Below, in pieces: positions 53,227 through 61,457 of a stretch of DNA of 64,000 nt (position 1 is its first letter; each line of letters begins with the position of its first letter). The DNA is taken from positions 172,298 through 236,297 of the forward strand of contig NZ_CAMFJF010000003.1 of the NCBI RefSeq assembly GCF_945956895.1, in the 5' to 3' direction. The translations under genes were made by a program, and so were the position numbers. The stretch is from an uncultured Allobosea sp. Lineage in GTDB: Bacteria > Pseudomonadota > Alphaproteobacteria > Rhizobiales > Beijerinckiaceae. The notes beneath the pieces were generated by a model that saw only the letters and a list, made by a program, of their open reading frames with translations, had not been told where the DNA came from and made no database searches.

Positions 53227-54002
53227 TCGGGCGCCAGACGCGCGCGGCCGCGATGCACGGTGTCGCTTGCGGGCGTCAGCCGGCCATCGGGACCGTTGAT
53301 CACGAAAGCCGGCAGCAGCGCTGTCGGCTTTCTGCTGTTCAGGACGGCCGTGACGATGATGCGAATCGCCGGCTTGTCGGCGAAGGCATGAACCGGGCGG
53401 ACAGCGACCGCGCCGAAGCCGGTTCCGAGGCCAGCCAGCACCTCCGCCAGCGCCTCCGCGCGATGGATGAGCGCCAGATGCCCGCCCGGCCGGAGCAGGC
53501 GGCGTGCGGTCCTCAGCCAGGGGGCCAGGGCCCCCTCGGCGACATGGGCTGCCTTGCGATTGGGTACTGGCGAAGCCCTGCTGCCCCCCGGCGGATAGAA
53601 GGGCGGGTTCATCGCGACCGCGTCGAAGGAGGCGGATGCAAGGCCGAGCCCGGACAGAATCGCCGCCCGCGCGGTGACATCTCCGGCCAACGCCGTGACA
53701 CGCCCGGTCATGTCGTTGAGCCCGGCATTGCGCGCGGCCAGGGCGGCGAGTTCCGGATCGCGCTCGAGCAACGTGACGCGCAGCTCCGGCTGCGCCAGCG
53801 CCACTGCCAGGCCGACCGTGCCGACACCGGACCCCATGTCGAGCAAGGCGCCCTGCCCCAGTTCCGGCAAGGCCGCCGCCAGCAGAATCGCGTCGCTGCC
53901 GGCACGATGCCCCTTGCGCGGCTGCAACAGCCTCAAGCGGCCGTCGAGCAAGCGATCCTCGACGATCTCGCCCAGCGCCGAATCCCTCCCGATCTCACTC
54001 AT
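53217..54002 (-). CDS. TrmN-like N6-adenine methyltransferase (tRNA1(Val) type)
   Basis: SAM-dependent methyltransferase of 261 residues. LLDMGSGVGTVGLAVALAQP is the SAM-binding motif and MNPPFYPPGG the catalytic NPPF/Y motif of N6-adenine enzymes. The closest match is the TrmN/YfiC group, which methylates A37 of tRNA-Val; other targets are possible. The C-terminus overlaps the end of the secreted protein copy 3 gene by 10 bases on the other strand. The start overlaps the DUF2007 stop, so they are coupled. Confidence 0.87.
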   Translation of the reverse strand: MSEIGRDSALGEIVEDRLLDGRLRLLQPRKGHRAGSDAILLAAALPELGQGALLDMGSGVGTVGLAVALAQPELRVTLLERDPELAALAARNAGLNDMTGRVTALAGDVTARAAILSGLGLASASFDAVAMNPPFYPPGGSRASPVPNRKAAHVAEGALAPWLRTARRLLRPGGHLALIHRAEALAEVLAGLGTGFGAVAVRPVHAFADKPAIRIIVTAVLNSRKPTALLPAFVINGPDGRLTPASDTVHRGRARLAPDYQ

Positions 54003-54219
54003 CGCGCAATTCTGATCCGTAGCCGGCCTCGATGAGCAGGGCCCTCGCGCGCTTGCGATCGGCATCGCGCACCAGCAGGCGGCGGGGGAAAGCGCCGATC
54101 ATGCCCTCCAGCGAGCTGATATGCTGATCGGCGATCAGGCAATCGAGATTGGCCGAGGCCAGCAGGGCTTCGACCGCACCGAGCAGGATGAGATCGTTGG
54201 TGCGCATGAGTTCGTGCAT
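53995..54219 (-). CDS. DUF2007 family protein
   Basis: 74 residues. LMRTNDLILLGAVEALLASA, LIADQHISSLEGMIGAFPRR and LLVRDADRKRARALLIEAGY match the DUF2007 family of small PII-like-fold proteins. It precedes the TrmN-like methyltransferase by an 8-base overlap. Function unknown. Confidence 0.82.
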   Translation of the reverse strand: MHELMRTNDLILLGAVEALLASANLDCLIADQHISSLEGMIGAFPRRLLVRDADRKRARALLIEAGYGSELRDE

Positions 54220-54393
54220 CGCTCCATGGAGCCCAAGCAGCCTGCTTCGTGCAAGAGCCTGAGCCGATCAGAGCCTTCCTCACGCAAAGGTGCGGCGTCG
54301 CGCCGGTTTGCAGGGGCTGGCGTCCCATGCAACGGTTGTGGCATGGGACGGGCACGCCGCCCCGGCGTGAGGATTTGACCCGGAGTGTTTCCA

Positions 54394-55410
54394 GTGGGTG
54401 TCGTCGTCTCCCTCGAGGAACGGGAATCGAGCCAGGCCAGCATCGAGCCGCTGGTCGCGCTGACGCGCGCCGACATGGAGCGGGTCAATGCGATGATCCT
54501 GTCGCGCACCGGCTCCGAGGTCACAATGATCCCGGAGGTCGCGAATCACCTGATCTCCTCGGGCGGCAAGCGCCTGCGGCCGATGCTGACGCTCGCCATG
54601 GCCGATCTCTGCGGCTACCGGGGCGAAGGCCACGTCAAGCTCGCGGCCTCCGTCGAATTCATGCACACCGCCACTCTGCTGCATGACGATGTCGTCGACG
54701 AGAGCGACATGCGCCGCGGCAAGCTCGCCGCCCGCATGCTCTGGGGCAACGAAGCGAGCGTGCTGGTCGGCGACTTCCTGCTCGGCCAGGCCTTCAAGAT
54801 GATGGTCGAGGTCGGCTCGCTGCGCGCGCTCGACATCCTCTCGACGGCCGCCTCCGTCATCGCGGAAGGCGAGGTCCTGCAACTCTCGGTCGCCAAGAAC
54901 ACCGAGACGACCGAAGACGAATATCTCTCGGTGATCCGCGGCAAGACGGCCGAGCTCTTCGCCGCCGCCTGCGAGGTCGGGCCGGTGATCGCCGGCTCTC
55001 CCAAGGCCGATGCCGCCGCCTGCCGCAGCTACGGCCTCAATCTCGGCATCGCCTTCCAGCTCATCGACGACGCGCTCGACTATGGCGGCGTCGCGGCCAA
55101 GCTCGGCAAGAACACCGGCGACGATTTCCGCGAGGGCAAGATCACGTTGCCGGTCGTACTGTCCTTCCGCCGCGGCGACGAGGCCGAGCGCGCCTTCTGG
55201 AAGCGCACGCTGCAGGACGGCGAGATCCGCGACGGCGACCTGGAAGAAGCCCAGGCGATCATGCGTCGGCACAAGGCGCTGGACGACACGATCGCCCGCG
55301 CCGAGCATTATGCGCGGATGGCCAAGGATGCGCTGGGCCTGTTCCCGGCCTCGCCGATGAAGCACGCCCTCAACGCCGCCGTCGATTTCTGCGTCGCGCG
55401 GGCGCATTGA
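54394..55410 (+). CDS. Polyprenyl diphosphate synthase (octa/decaprenyl type)
   Basis: Makes the long isoprenoid chain for ubiquinone. 338 residues. The first Asp-rich motif is LLHDDVVDESDMRRG, the second FQLIDDALDYGG; SSGGKRLRPMLTLAMA binds diphosphate. Alphaproteobacteria usually make decaprenyl or octaprenyl chains; the length cannot be read. GTG at 54394 has GGAG eight bases upstream; the GTG at 54385 overlaps that site. Divergent from DUF2007. Confidence 0.92.
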   Translation: MGVVVSLEERESSQASIEPLVALTRADMERVNAMILSRTGSEVTMIPEVANHLISSGGKRLRPMLTLAMADLCGYRGEGHVKLAASVEFMHTATLLHDDVVDESDMRRGKLAARMLWGNEASVLVGDFLLGQAFKMMVEVGSLRALDILSTAASVIAEGEVLQLSVAKNTETTEDEYLSVIRGKTAELFAAACEVGPVIAGSPKADAAACRSYGLNLGIAFQLIDDALDYGGVAAKLGKNTGDDFREGKITLPVVLSFRRGDEAERAFWKRTLQDGEIRDGDLEEAQAIMRRHKALDDTIARAEHYARMAKDALGLFPASPMKHALNAAVDFCVARAH

Positions 55411-55418
55411 GGCGGAGG

Positions 55419-55515
55419 CGTCATGCTCGGGCCTGACCCGAGCATCTCGTGACGAGAAGGTGCCTCTTCCGGGATGAGATTCTCGGGTCTGCGCTTCGCT
55501 CCGCCCGAGAATGAC
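55419..55515. repeat. Intergenic palindrome, family A
   Basis: Arms CGTCATGCTCGGGCCTGACC and GCCCGAGAATGACG, between convergent genes. Confidence 0.82.
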
Positions 55516-55524
55516 GGCTGACAC

Positions 55525-56424
55525 TCAGCTCAACAGAGTAGGCTTCACCCACCAGCCCGGCCGCTCGCGCTGCAGTGCCTTCGCCGCCGTCGCGCTGGCA
55601 ACGCAATCGTCGAACAGCGCGAAACAGGTCGCGCCCGAGCCGGACATGCGCGCGAGCCGGCAGCCCGGCAGCGCCGCGAGCTGCTCCAGAACCTCGCCGA
55701 TCACCGGCGCGACGCTCAGTGCCGGCGGGGCGAGATCGTTGCTCGTCGAGTTGAGATAACTCCAGACCTTCGTCGCCGATGCCGGCGCCACGAAGTTCGC
55801 CGCGCGTGCTTCGGATGCCGTTTCGCCGGCCTTGAGGCCAAGCGCGCGGAATACGGCGACGGTCTCAACGCCCACCCCCGGATTGGCCAGCACCGCGAAA
55901 AGCGGCGGCAGCCTGAGCACCGGACCGAGCTTCTCGCCGATGCCCGCCATCAATCGCGCCCGCGAATCGAGGCAGACCGGCACATCGGCGCCGACGCCGG
56001 CGGCCACCTCCCGTAGAAGCGGGTCGGCTGACGCGATGCCGTTCAGGCGCGCGAGCAGGCGCAGGGCCGCAGCCGCATCGGCCGAGCCGCCGCCGATCCC
56101 AGAGGCGACCGGCAAACGCTTGACGAGATGGAAGCGCCCGAGGCGCAGACCCGGACGCACGGCGGCGAGAGCGCGAGCCGCGCGCAGGATGAGGTTATCG
56201 CTGTCCGCAGCGAGCCCCTCAGCCCGCGGGCCGGCGAGCGTGAGGGAGAGCGGTGCGCCGGGATCGAGCGACAGCGTGTCGCCCACCCCGGCGAAAGCGA
56301 CGAGGCTTTCAAGCTCATGATAGCCGTCGGCACGCCGACCGAGCACCCGCAGGTCGAGATTGACCTTGGCGCGGGCGCGCGTCGTCAGCGGCAGGGCCAC
56401 GGCGTCAGGCCGGCGCGGCAGCAA
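55525..56424 (-). CDS. ispE: 4-diphosphocytidyl-2-C-methyl-D-erythritol kinase
   Basis: GHMP kinase of the MEP isoprenoid pathway, 299 residues. AKVNLDLRVLGRRADGYHEL is the substrate-binding start, LPVASGIGGGSADAAAALR the ATP-binding loop, and RMSGSGATCFALF the third motif. It gives precursors for the polyprenyl synthase encoded nearby. It lies 3 bases after the TPR gene and is co-transcribed. Confidence 0.96.
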   Translation of the reverse strand: MLPRRPDAVALPLTTRARAKVNLDLRVLGRRADGYHELESLVAFAGVGDTLSLDPGAPLSLTLAGPRAEGLAADSDNLILRAARALAAVRPGLRLGRFHLVKRLPVASGIGGGSADAAAALRLLARLNGIASADPLLREVAAGVGADVPVCLDSRARLMAGIGEKLGPVLRLPPLFAVLANPGVGVETVAVFRALGLKAGETASEARAANFVAPASATKVWSYLNSTSNDLAPPALSVAPVIGEVLEQLAALPGCRLARMSGSGATCFALFDDCVASATAAKALQRERPGWWVKPTLLS

Positions 56425-56427
56425 GCG

Positions 56428-58203
56428 TCAGCCGCCGTCCTTCTTGGTGGCCTCGACGGCATTGGCCGAGGGCTCCTCGAGACCGCGCTCGATCTTGCGC
56501 AGGATCTTCTCCAGGTCCTCGGGCTCGGGCTTGAGATCGCGGGCATGATTCCACTGGAACTTCGCCTCGAGCTGGCGGCCGGTGCGCCAATAGACATCAC
56601 CAAGATGGTCGTTGATCACCGGATCGGATGGGCGCAGTTCCGAGGCACGCTCGATCTCGCGCGCGGCATCCTCGTAGCGGCCGAGGCGATAATAGGCCCA
56701 GCCCAGCGAATCGATGATGTAGCCGTCGCGTGGCCGCAGTTCGACGGCGCGGCGCAGCATGTCGAGCGCCTCGTCAAGCTTGAGATGCTTGTCGACCAGC
56801 GAATAGCCGAGATAGTTCAGCACCAGCGCGCGCTCGCGGCCGAGCGGATCGGGCAGGAGCTCCAGCGCCTTGCGCAGGTCGGCCTCGGCCTCGGGCCAGC
56901 GATTGATGCGCTCGCGGGCGATGCCGCGGAAATAGAACAGGTCCCAGTTGGCGCGGCCGGGCGAAGCAAGCTTGGCGATCGCCTTGTCGTAGGCCGCAGC
57001 TGCCTCGGCGAACTGCTTGCGCGAACGATAGATGTTGCCGAGCGCGGAAAGCGCATCGACATCGTCCGGACGCTCCGCGATGACCTTGTCGAGGTGCTGC
57101 ACCGCCTCGTCCGGCTTGCCGAGATTCTCCAGTGCCAGGCCGGCCTGGATCTCGGCATTGGGGCGCAGCGGCGAGGAGGCCGGCATCTTGTCGTAGACGG
57201 CGACCGCATCCTCGGGCTGGCGGGCGCGCTCGAGGATATCGCCGAGCGTCAGGATGGCGAGGTCGTGGCCGGGATCGAGATAGATCGCCATGCGCAGGTA
57301 GAGCAGCGCCGCGGCCTCGTCGCCCTGGCGGTTGCCCGCACTGGCAAGGCCATAGAGCACTTCGGCAGCGCCCTGCTGCGGCGTCGTGATCTGGCGCGGC
57401 GGCGCCTCCTTCCTGCCGACAAGCGTCATGCCCTCGCGGATGATCGGATGGTTCGGCAGCAGACGGTCGAAGCCGGCATAGGTCTCGGCCGCGCCGTTGA
57501 AATCGCCGTTGCGGGCCTGGAAGCGCGCCCAGAGATCGACCAGGCGCAGCGTGGTCTTCTCGGCGTCATAAGCCGATTTCAGCCGCTTCTCGGCATCGGC
57601 CTTGCGGCCGGCGGCGTCGAGGATCAGCCCGGCATGGTAGTCGCGGAAGAGATTGTAGGACGGCTCGCCCTTCAGGCGCTCCAGCGTCTCGATGGCACGC
57701 TTGGGATTGTTGGAGCCGAGATAGGACCAGGCAGAGAGCAGCGTCGCGGTGATGTCGGCCGCACGCCCCCTGCCGCCGCGCTGGAGATGGTTGCGCGCGG
57801 TCTGGTAGCTCTTCTGCTTGATCGAGCGGATGCCGATGACGAGCTGCGCCAGGCCGTTGCTGGGGTCCTGCTGGATCAGCTTGTCGGCGGCCCTGAAGGC
57901 GTCCGGCATGGCGCCATCGGCCAGAAAGGCGACGAAGGCGCGCTCGGTCAGGTCGTTGTTCTGCGGGTCTTCCTTGATCGCCTCGCGCAGATAGACGGAG
58001 GCCGCGCCGAGATCGCGCGAAGCGCCGGCGACGATCGCGGCGAGATAGTTGCCTTCCAGGCTGTCGCCCGGCTCCAGCGAATCGGCTGCACGCGGCTGGG
58101 TCGCGCCTTGCGCGGCGGCCACAGCTGGCAGGAACATCAAGAACGACAGCGCAGCAGCCGTGCCGGAGGCACGCACCTTCTTCAATAATGTCACGACTGC
58201 CAT
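56428..58203 (-). CDS. Tetratricopeptide repeat protein, exported
   Basis: 591 residues with N-terminal signal (RASGTAAALSFLMFLPAVAA). Many TPR units follow; clear ones are VDALSALGNIYRSRKQFAEA, NWDLFYFRGIARERINRWPE and GYIIDSLGWAYYRLGRYEDA. It probably scaffolds an envelope complex. Homologues in Alphaproteobacteria often precede ispE, as here. Partner unknown. Confidence 0.88.
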   Translation of the reverse strand: MAVVTLLKKVRASGTAAALSFLMFLPAVAAAQGATQPRAADSLEPGDSLEGNYLAAIVAGASRDLGAASVYLREAIKEDPQNNDLTERAFVAFLADGAMPDAFRAADKLIQQDPSNGLAQLVIGIRSIKQKSYQTARNHLQRGGRGRAADITATLLSAWSYLGSNNPKRAIETLERLKGEPSYNLFRDYHAGLILDAAGRKADAEKRLKSAYDAEKTTLRLVDLWARFQARNGDFNGAAETYAGFDRLLPNHPIIREGMTLVGRKEAPPRQITTPQQGAAEVLYGLASAGNRQGDEAAALLYLRMAIYLDPGHDLAILTLGDILERARQPEDAVAVYDKMPASSPLRPNAEIQAGLALENLGKPDEAVQHLDKVIAERPDDVDALSALGNIYRSRKQFAEAAAAYDKAIAKLASPGRANWDLFYFRGIARERINRWPEAEADLRKALELLPDPLGRERALVLNYLGYSLVDKHLKLDEALDMLRRAVELRPRDGYIIDSLGWAYYRLGRYEDAAREIERASELRPSDPVINDHLGDVYWRTGRQLEAKFQWNHARDLKPEPEDLEKILRKIERGLEEPSANAVEATKKDGG

Positions 58204-58474
58204 TCTCCTTCGGTCCGCGGCCTCACCATCTCGGGGCGCACTTTTCCAGCGGACCGTGATCGCTTCGCGTAGGCTGCCAAGATGGCGGTTTCCGGGCGGG
58301 CGGGCAAGCCGGGCCACCACTCAATGCGCCCGTTTCGTAGCAGCCGCGCAACACTCGCCGAAATCCTGATGACGAAGAGGCTGGCGCAGGAAAACTGCAA
58401 GCCTCCCGCAGAGGTATCGGGCCTATATTTCGTCCGCCTGCAGCTCCTGCAGCGATTCCACAGGGATCATTCCA

Positions 58475-58585
58475 ATGAAGAAGATCATTCTGAGCGTTGC
58501 CGCCGTCGCGCTCCTCGGCGGCTTCGTCGCCGGCTGCGCCAAGACCGAGACCAAGCCGACCGCCCCGATCGTCCGCAAGGGCTGA
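58475..58585 (+). CDS. Small lipoprotein, 36 residues
   Basis: MKKIILSVAAVALLGGFVAG followed by CAKTETKPTAPIVRKG. The GFVAGC lipobox makes the Cys the lipidated residue, leaving a 16-residue mature peptide. It has a strong terminator directly after it. Small entericidin-like or orphan lipoproteins are common; function unknown. The stretch 58204-58474 upstream holds the two divergent promoters and no other gene. Confidence 0.7.
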   Translation: MKKIILSVAAVALLGGFVAGCAKTETKPTAPIVRKG

Positions 58586-58604
58586 TCAGTTCCGGTTTGA
58601 CGAC

Positions 58605-58637
58605 AAAGGGCGCGCCTCCCGGCGCGCCCTTTTTTTT
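58605..58637 (+). terminator. Rho-independent terminator after small lipoprotein
   Basis: Stem GGGCGCGCC/GGCGCGCCC with a four-base loop and eight T residues, 20 bases after the stop. Confidence 0.92.
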
Positions 58638-58665
58638 GTTTCACGAGATCGCGAATCGTGCGCGA

Positions 58666-60345
58666 TCACATATTCGCGTAGCCCGGCCCGCCGCCGCCTT
58701 CCGGGACCGTCCAGGTGATGTTCTGGGCGGGATCCTTGATGTCGCAGGTCTTGCAGTGGACGCAGTTCTGCGCGTTGATCACGAAGCGCGGATTGGTCTT
58801 CGCCTCGGCATTCTCATAGACGACCTCGTAGACGCCCGCCGGGCAATAGAGCCGCGCCGGCTCGCCATAGAGCGGCAGGTTCTGCGTGATCGGAACCGAC
58901 GGGTCGGCCAGCTTCAGATGGGCGGGCTGGTCTTCCTCGTGGTTGGTCGAGGACAGGAAGACCGAGGAGAGCTTGTCGAAGGAGATCTTGCCGTCCGGCT
59001 TCGGATAGCTGATCGGCGTGACCTCGGCGAGCGGCTTCAGCGTCGCGAAATCCGGCTTGCCGTGCTTCATCGTGCCGAAAGGCGACCAGCCGAAGAGCTG
59101 GTTCAGCCACATGTCGATGCCGCCGAGCCCGATGCCGAGGAGCGTGCCGAATTTCGACCAGAGCGGCTTGACGTTGCGGACGCGCTTCAGGTCCCTGCCG
59201 ATCGCGCTGTCGCGCCAGCTCGTCTCGATCTCGACGACCTCGTCATGCTGACGGCCCGCCTGCAGCGCCGGCACCAGCTTCTCCGCCGCGAGCATGCCCG
59301 ACAGGATGGCGTTGTGGCTGCCCTTGATGCGGGGCACGTTGACGAAGCCCGCCGCGCAGCCGATCAGCGCACCACCCGGGAAGGTCAGCTTCGGCACCGA
59401 CTGATAGCCGCCCTCTGTGATGGCGCGCGAGCCATAGGCGATGCGCTTGGCGCCCTCGAACGTGTCGCGGATCAGCGGATGGGTCTTGAAGCGCTGGAAC
59501 TCGTCGAAGGGCGAGAGCGTCGGGTTCTGGTAGTTCAGATGGACGACGAAGCCGACGGAGACCAGGTTGTCGTCGAAATGATAGAGGAAGGAGCCGCCGC
59601 CGGTCTTGTTGTCGAGCGGCCAGCCGAAGGAATGCTGGACGCGGCCCTTGTGGAATTTCTCCGGCTTGACCTGCCAGAGCTCCTTCAGGCCGATGCCATA
59701 TTTCTGGGGCTCGCGGCCCTCGTCCAGAGCGAACCGCTTGATCGCGATCTTGGAGAGCGAGCCGCGGGCGCCCTCGCCCAGCAGCGTATAGCGGCCACGC
59801 AGTTCCATGCCGCGGGTGAAGCGCTCGGAGACCGTGCCGTCCTTGGCGATGCCCATGTCGCCGGTGGCGATGCCGGCGACCGAACCATCCTCGTTGAAGA
59901 GCAGTTCGGCGGCGGCGAAGCCCGGATAGATCTCGACACCGAGCGCCTCAGCCCGCGCGCCCAGGAACTTCGCGACCAACCCGAGCGAACCGACGAAATT
60001 GCCGTGGTTGTTCATCAGCGAGGGCATGCCGAAATTCGGCAGGCGGATGCCGTTCGGCTGGGTCAGGAAGTAGAAGATATCCTCCTTGACCTCGGTGGTC
60101 AGGGGACGATCGGGATCGTCGCGCCAGTCCGGCACCAGACGGTCGAGGCCGATCGGATCGATCACTGCGCCCGAGAGAATATGGGCACCGACCTCGGCGC
60201 CCTTCTCGACCACCACGACGGAAATGGATTCATCGAGCTGCTTCAGCCGGATCGCGGCCGCCAGGCCCGCAGGGCCTGCGCCGACGATGACGACGTCATA
60301 GTCCATGCTCTCGCGCGGTTCGCTCTGCGCTTCCTTGAGATCCAT
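58666..60345 (-). CDS. Electron transfer flavoprotein-ubiquinone oxidoreductase
   Basis: Membrane-associated flavoprotein of 559 residues that passes electrons from ETF to ubiquinone. FAD motif YDVVIVGAGPAGLAAAIRLK at the N-terminus. The C-terminal [4Fe-4S] ligands are in RLYCPAGVYEV and NCVHCKTCDIKDP. It links fatty acid and amino acid oxidation to the respiratory chain. MDYDVVIVG (14th residue) is a possible alternative start. Confidence 0.96.
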   Translation of the reverse strand: MDLKEAQSEPRESMDYDVVIVGAGPAGLAAAIRLKQLDESISVVVVEKGAEVGAHILSGAVIDPIGLDRLVPDWRDDPDRPLTTEVKEDIFYFLTQPNGIRLPNFGMPSLMNNHGNFVGSLGLVAKFLGARAEALGVEIYPGFAAAELLFNEDGSVAGIATGDMGIAKDGTVSERFTRGMELRGRYTLLGEGARGSLSKIAIKRFALDEGREPQKYGIGLKELWQVKPEKFHKGRVQHSFGWPLDNKTGGGSFLYHFDDNLVSVGFVVHLNYQNPTLSPFDEFQRFKTHPLIRDTFEGAKRIAYGSRAITEGGYQSVPKLTFPGGALIGCAAGFVNVPRIKGSHNAILSGMLAAEKLVPALQAGRQHDEVVEIETSWRDSAIGRDLKRVRNVKPLWSKFGTLLGIGLGGIDMWLNQLFGWSPFGTMKHGKPDFATLKPLAEVTPISYPKPDGKISFDKLSSVFLSSTNHEEDQPAHLKLADPSVPITQNLPLYGEPARLYCPAGVYEVVYENAEAKTNPRFVINAQNCVHCKTCDIKDPAQNITWTVPEGGGGPGYANM

Positions 60346-60516
60346 CCTGCCCTCCGCCTCAGCAGCCGCGCCGCATGATAGTTTATATATGAACTATTTC
60401 GCCGGGTCGTTCAATGCCGGCTTTCGTCCAGTCTGGAACCCCTCTATCCAAGCGCCCGTTCCATTTTGCAACTGCGTCGGCTCGCGAAGAGCCTTTGCAG
60501 GGTATAGGATGCGCCG

Positions 60517-61341
60517 ATGAGCCTGTCCGATGCAGTCGGCCCCGACGCGCCCGATCCCTACGAGCTTTTGAGTTGGTACGCCGAGATGGGCGTGACCGAG
60601 GCGCTCGACGAGACGCCGCGCAACCATTTCGCCGATCCGGCTCCCGCCGGCGGCAACGGGCAGCCGCGCCTGCGATCCCTGCCCGGCCGGCCGGCCGCGC
60701 CGGCAAGGCCTATGGCAGCGGCCGCCACCGCCCCGGACGACGCTGCGCTCAGCGCCAAGGCGCTCGCCCGCGAAGCGCGCACGCTCGATGAATTGAAGAC
60801 AGCGCTCGCTGGCTTCGAGGGCTGCGCGCTCAAGGCCACAGCCAAGAACCTCGTCTTCGCCGACGGCAACCCGGAAGGGCGGGTGATGATGGTCGGCGAA
60901 GCGCCCGGCGCCGACGAGGACCGGATCGGCCTGCCCTTCGTCGGCCGCTCCGGGCAATTGCTCGACCGCATGCTGGCGGCGATCGGGCTGAGCCGGAAGG
61001 ATGACGTCTATATCGCCAACCTCCTGCCCTGGCGTCCGCCCGGCAACCGCACGCCGACGCCGCAGGAGGTCGCGATCTGCCTGCCCTTCATCCAGCGCCA
61101 GATCGAGCTCGCCGACCCCGACATCCTGGTCTGCGTCGGTGGCCCTTCGGCGCAAGGTCTGCTCGGCTTCACCGGCATCCTGCGCTCACGCGGGAAATGG
61201 GTGGAATACGATACCGGCGCGCGGCGCATCCGGGCGATCGCGACGCTGCATCCGGCCTATCTGCTGCGCCGCCCGCTCGACAAGCGCCTGGCCTGGCGCG
61301 ACCTGCGCGCGCTGAAAGCGGCACTCGACGGGAAGAATTGA
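60517..61341 (+). CDS. Uracil-DNA glycosylase, family 4-like
   Basis: 274 residues. A long N-terminal Pro/Ala-rich extension (to about 85) precedes the domain. MVGEAPGADEDRIGLPFVGR is motif 1 and ATLHPAYLLR motif 2 of the family. Other family features are NLLPWRPPGNRTPTP and ICLPFIQRQIELADPD. Family 4 enzymes usually carry a CxxC-CPLH-like start for a [4Fe-4S] cluster; here only one Cys (GCALKATA) is present, so the cluster may be altered. Excises uracil from DNA. Confidence 0.85.
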   Translation: MSLSDAVGPDAPDPYELLSWYAEMGVTEALDETPRNHFADPAPAGGNGQPRLRSLPGRPAAPARPMAAAATAPDDAALSAKALAREARTLDELKTALAGFEGCALKATAKNLVFADGNPEGRVMMVGEAPGADEDRIGLPFVGRSGQLLDRMLAAIGLSRKDDVYIANLLPWRPPGNRTPTPQEVAICLPFIQRQIELADPDILVCVGGPSAQGLLGFTGILRSRGKWVEYDTGARRIRAIATLHPAYLLRRPLDKRLAWRDLRALKAALDGKN

Positions 61342-61379
61342 CGCAGCGACGTTGCGCGCAGGCACAGCTCAAGGCAGGC

Positions 61380-61393
61380 TTGCATTAGATCAC
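61380..61393. promoter_or_regulatory. Weak FNR/FixK-like box upstream of cydA
   Basis: TTGCATTAGATCAC compared with the consensus TTGAT-N4-ATCAA; 7 of 10 fixed positions match. It lies 65 bases before the cydA ATG. Cytochrome bd operons are often FNR-controlled, but this match is poor. Confidence 0.25.
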
Positions 61394-61457
61394 ATCCAGA
61401 CACGCCCGAACGGGCGAGGCCCGGCACCGGCGTGGCGTGGCCAGACGGAGTTCTGCG

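Noticed and set aside
56128..58188. 686-codon plus-strand ORF antisense to ispE and the TPR gene
   Set aside because: It crosses two real genes on the other strand and has no recognisable domain.
58282..60378. 698-codon plus-strand ORF antisense to ETF-QO
   Set aside because: Shadow frame; ETF-QO has complete FAD and Fe-S motifs on the minus strand.
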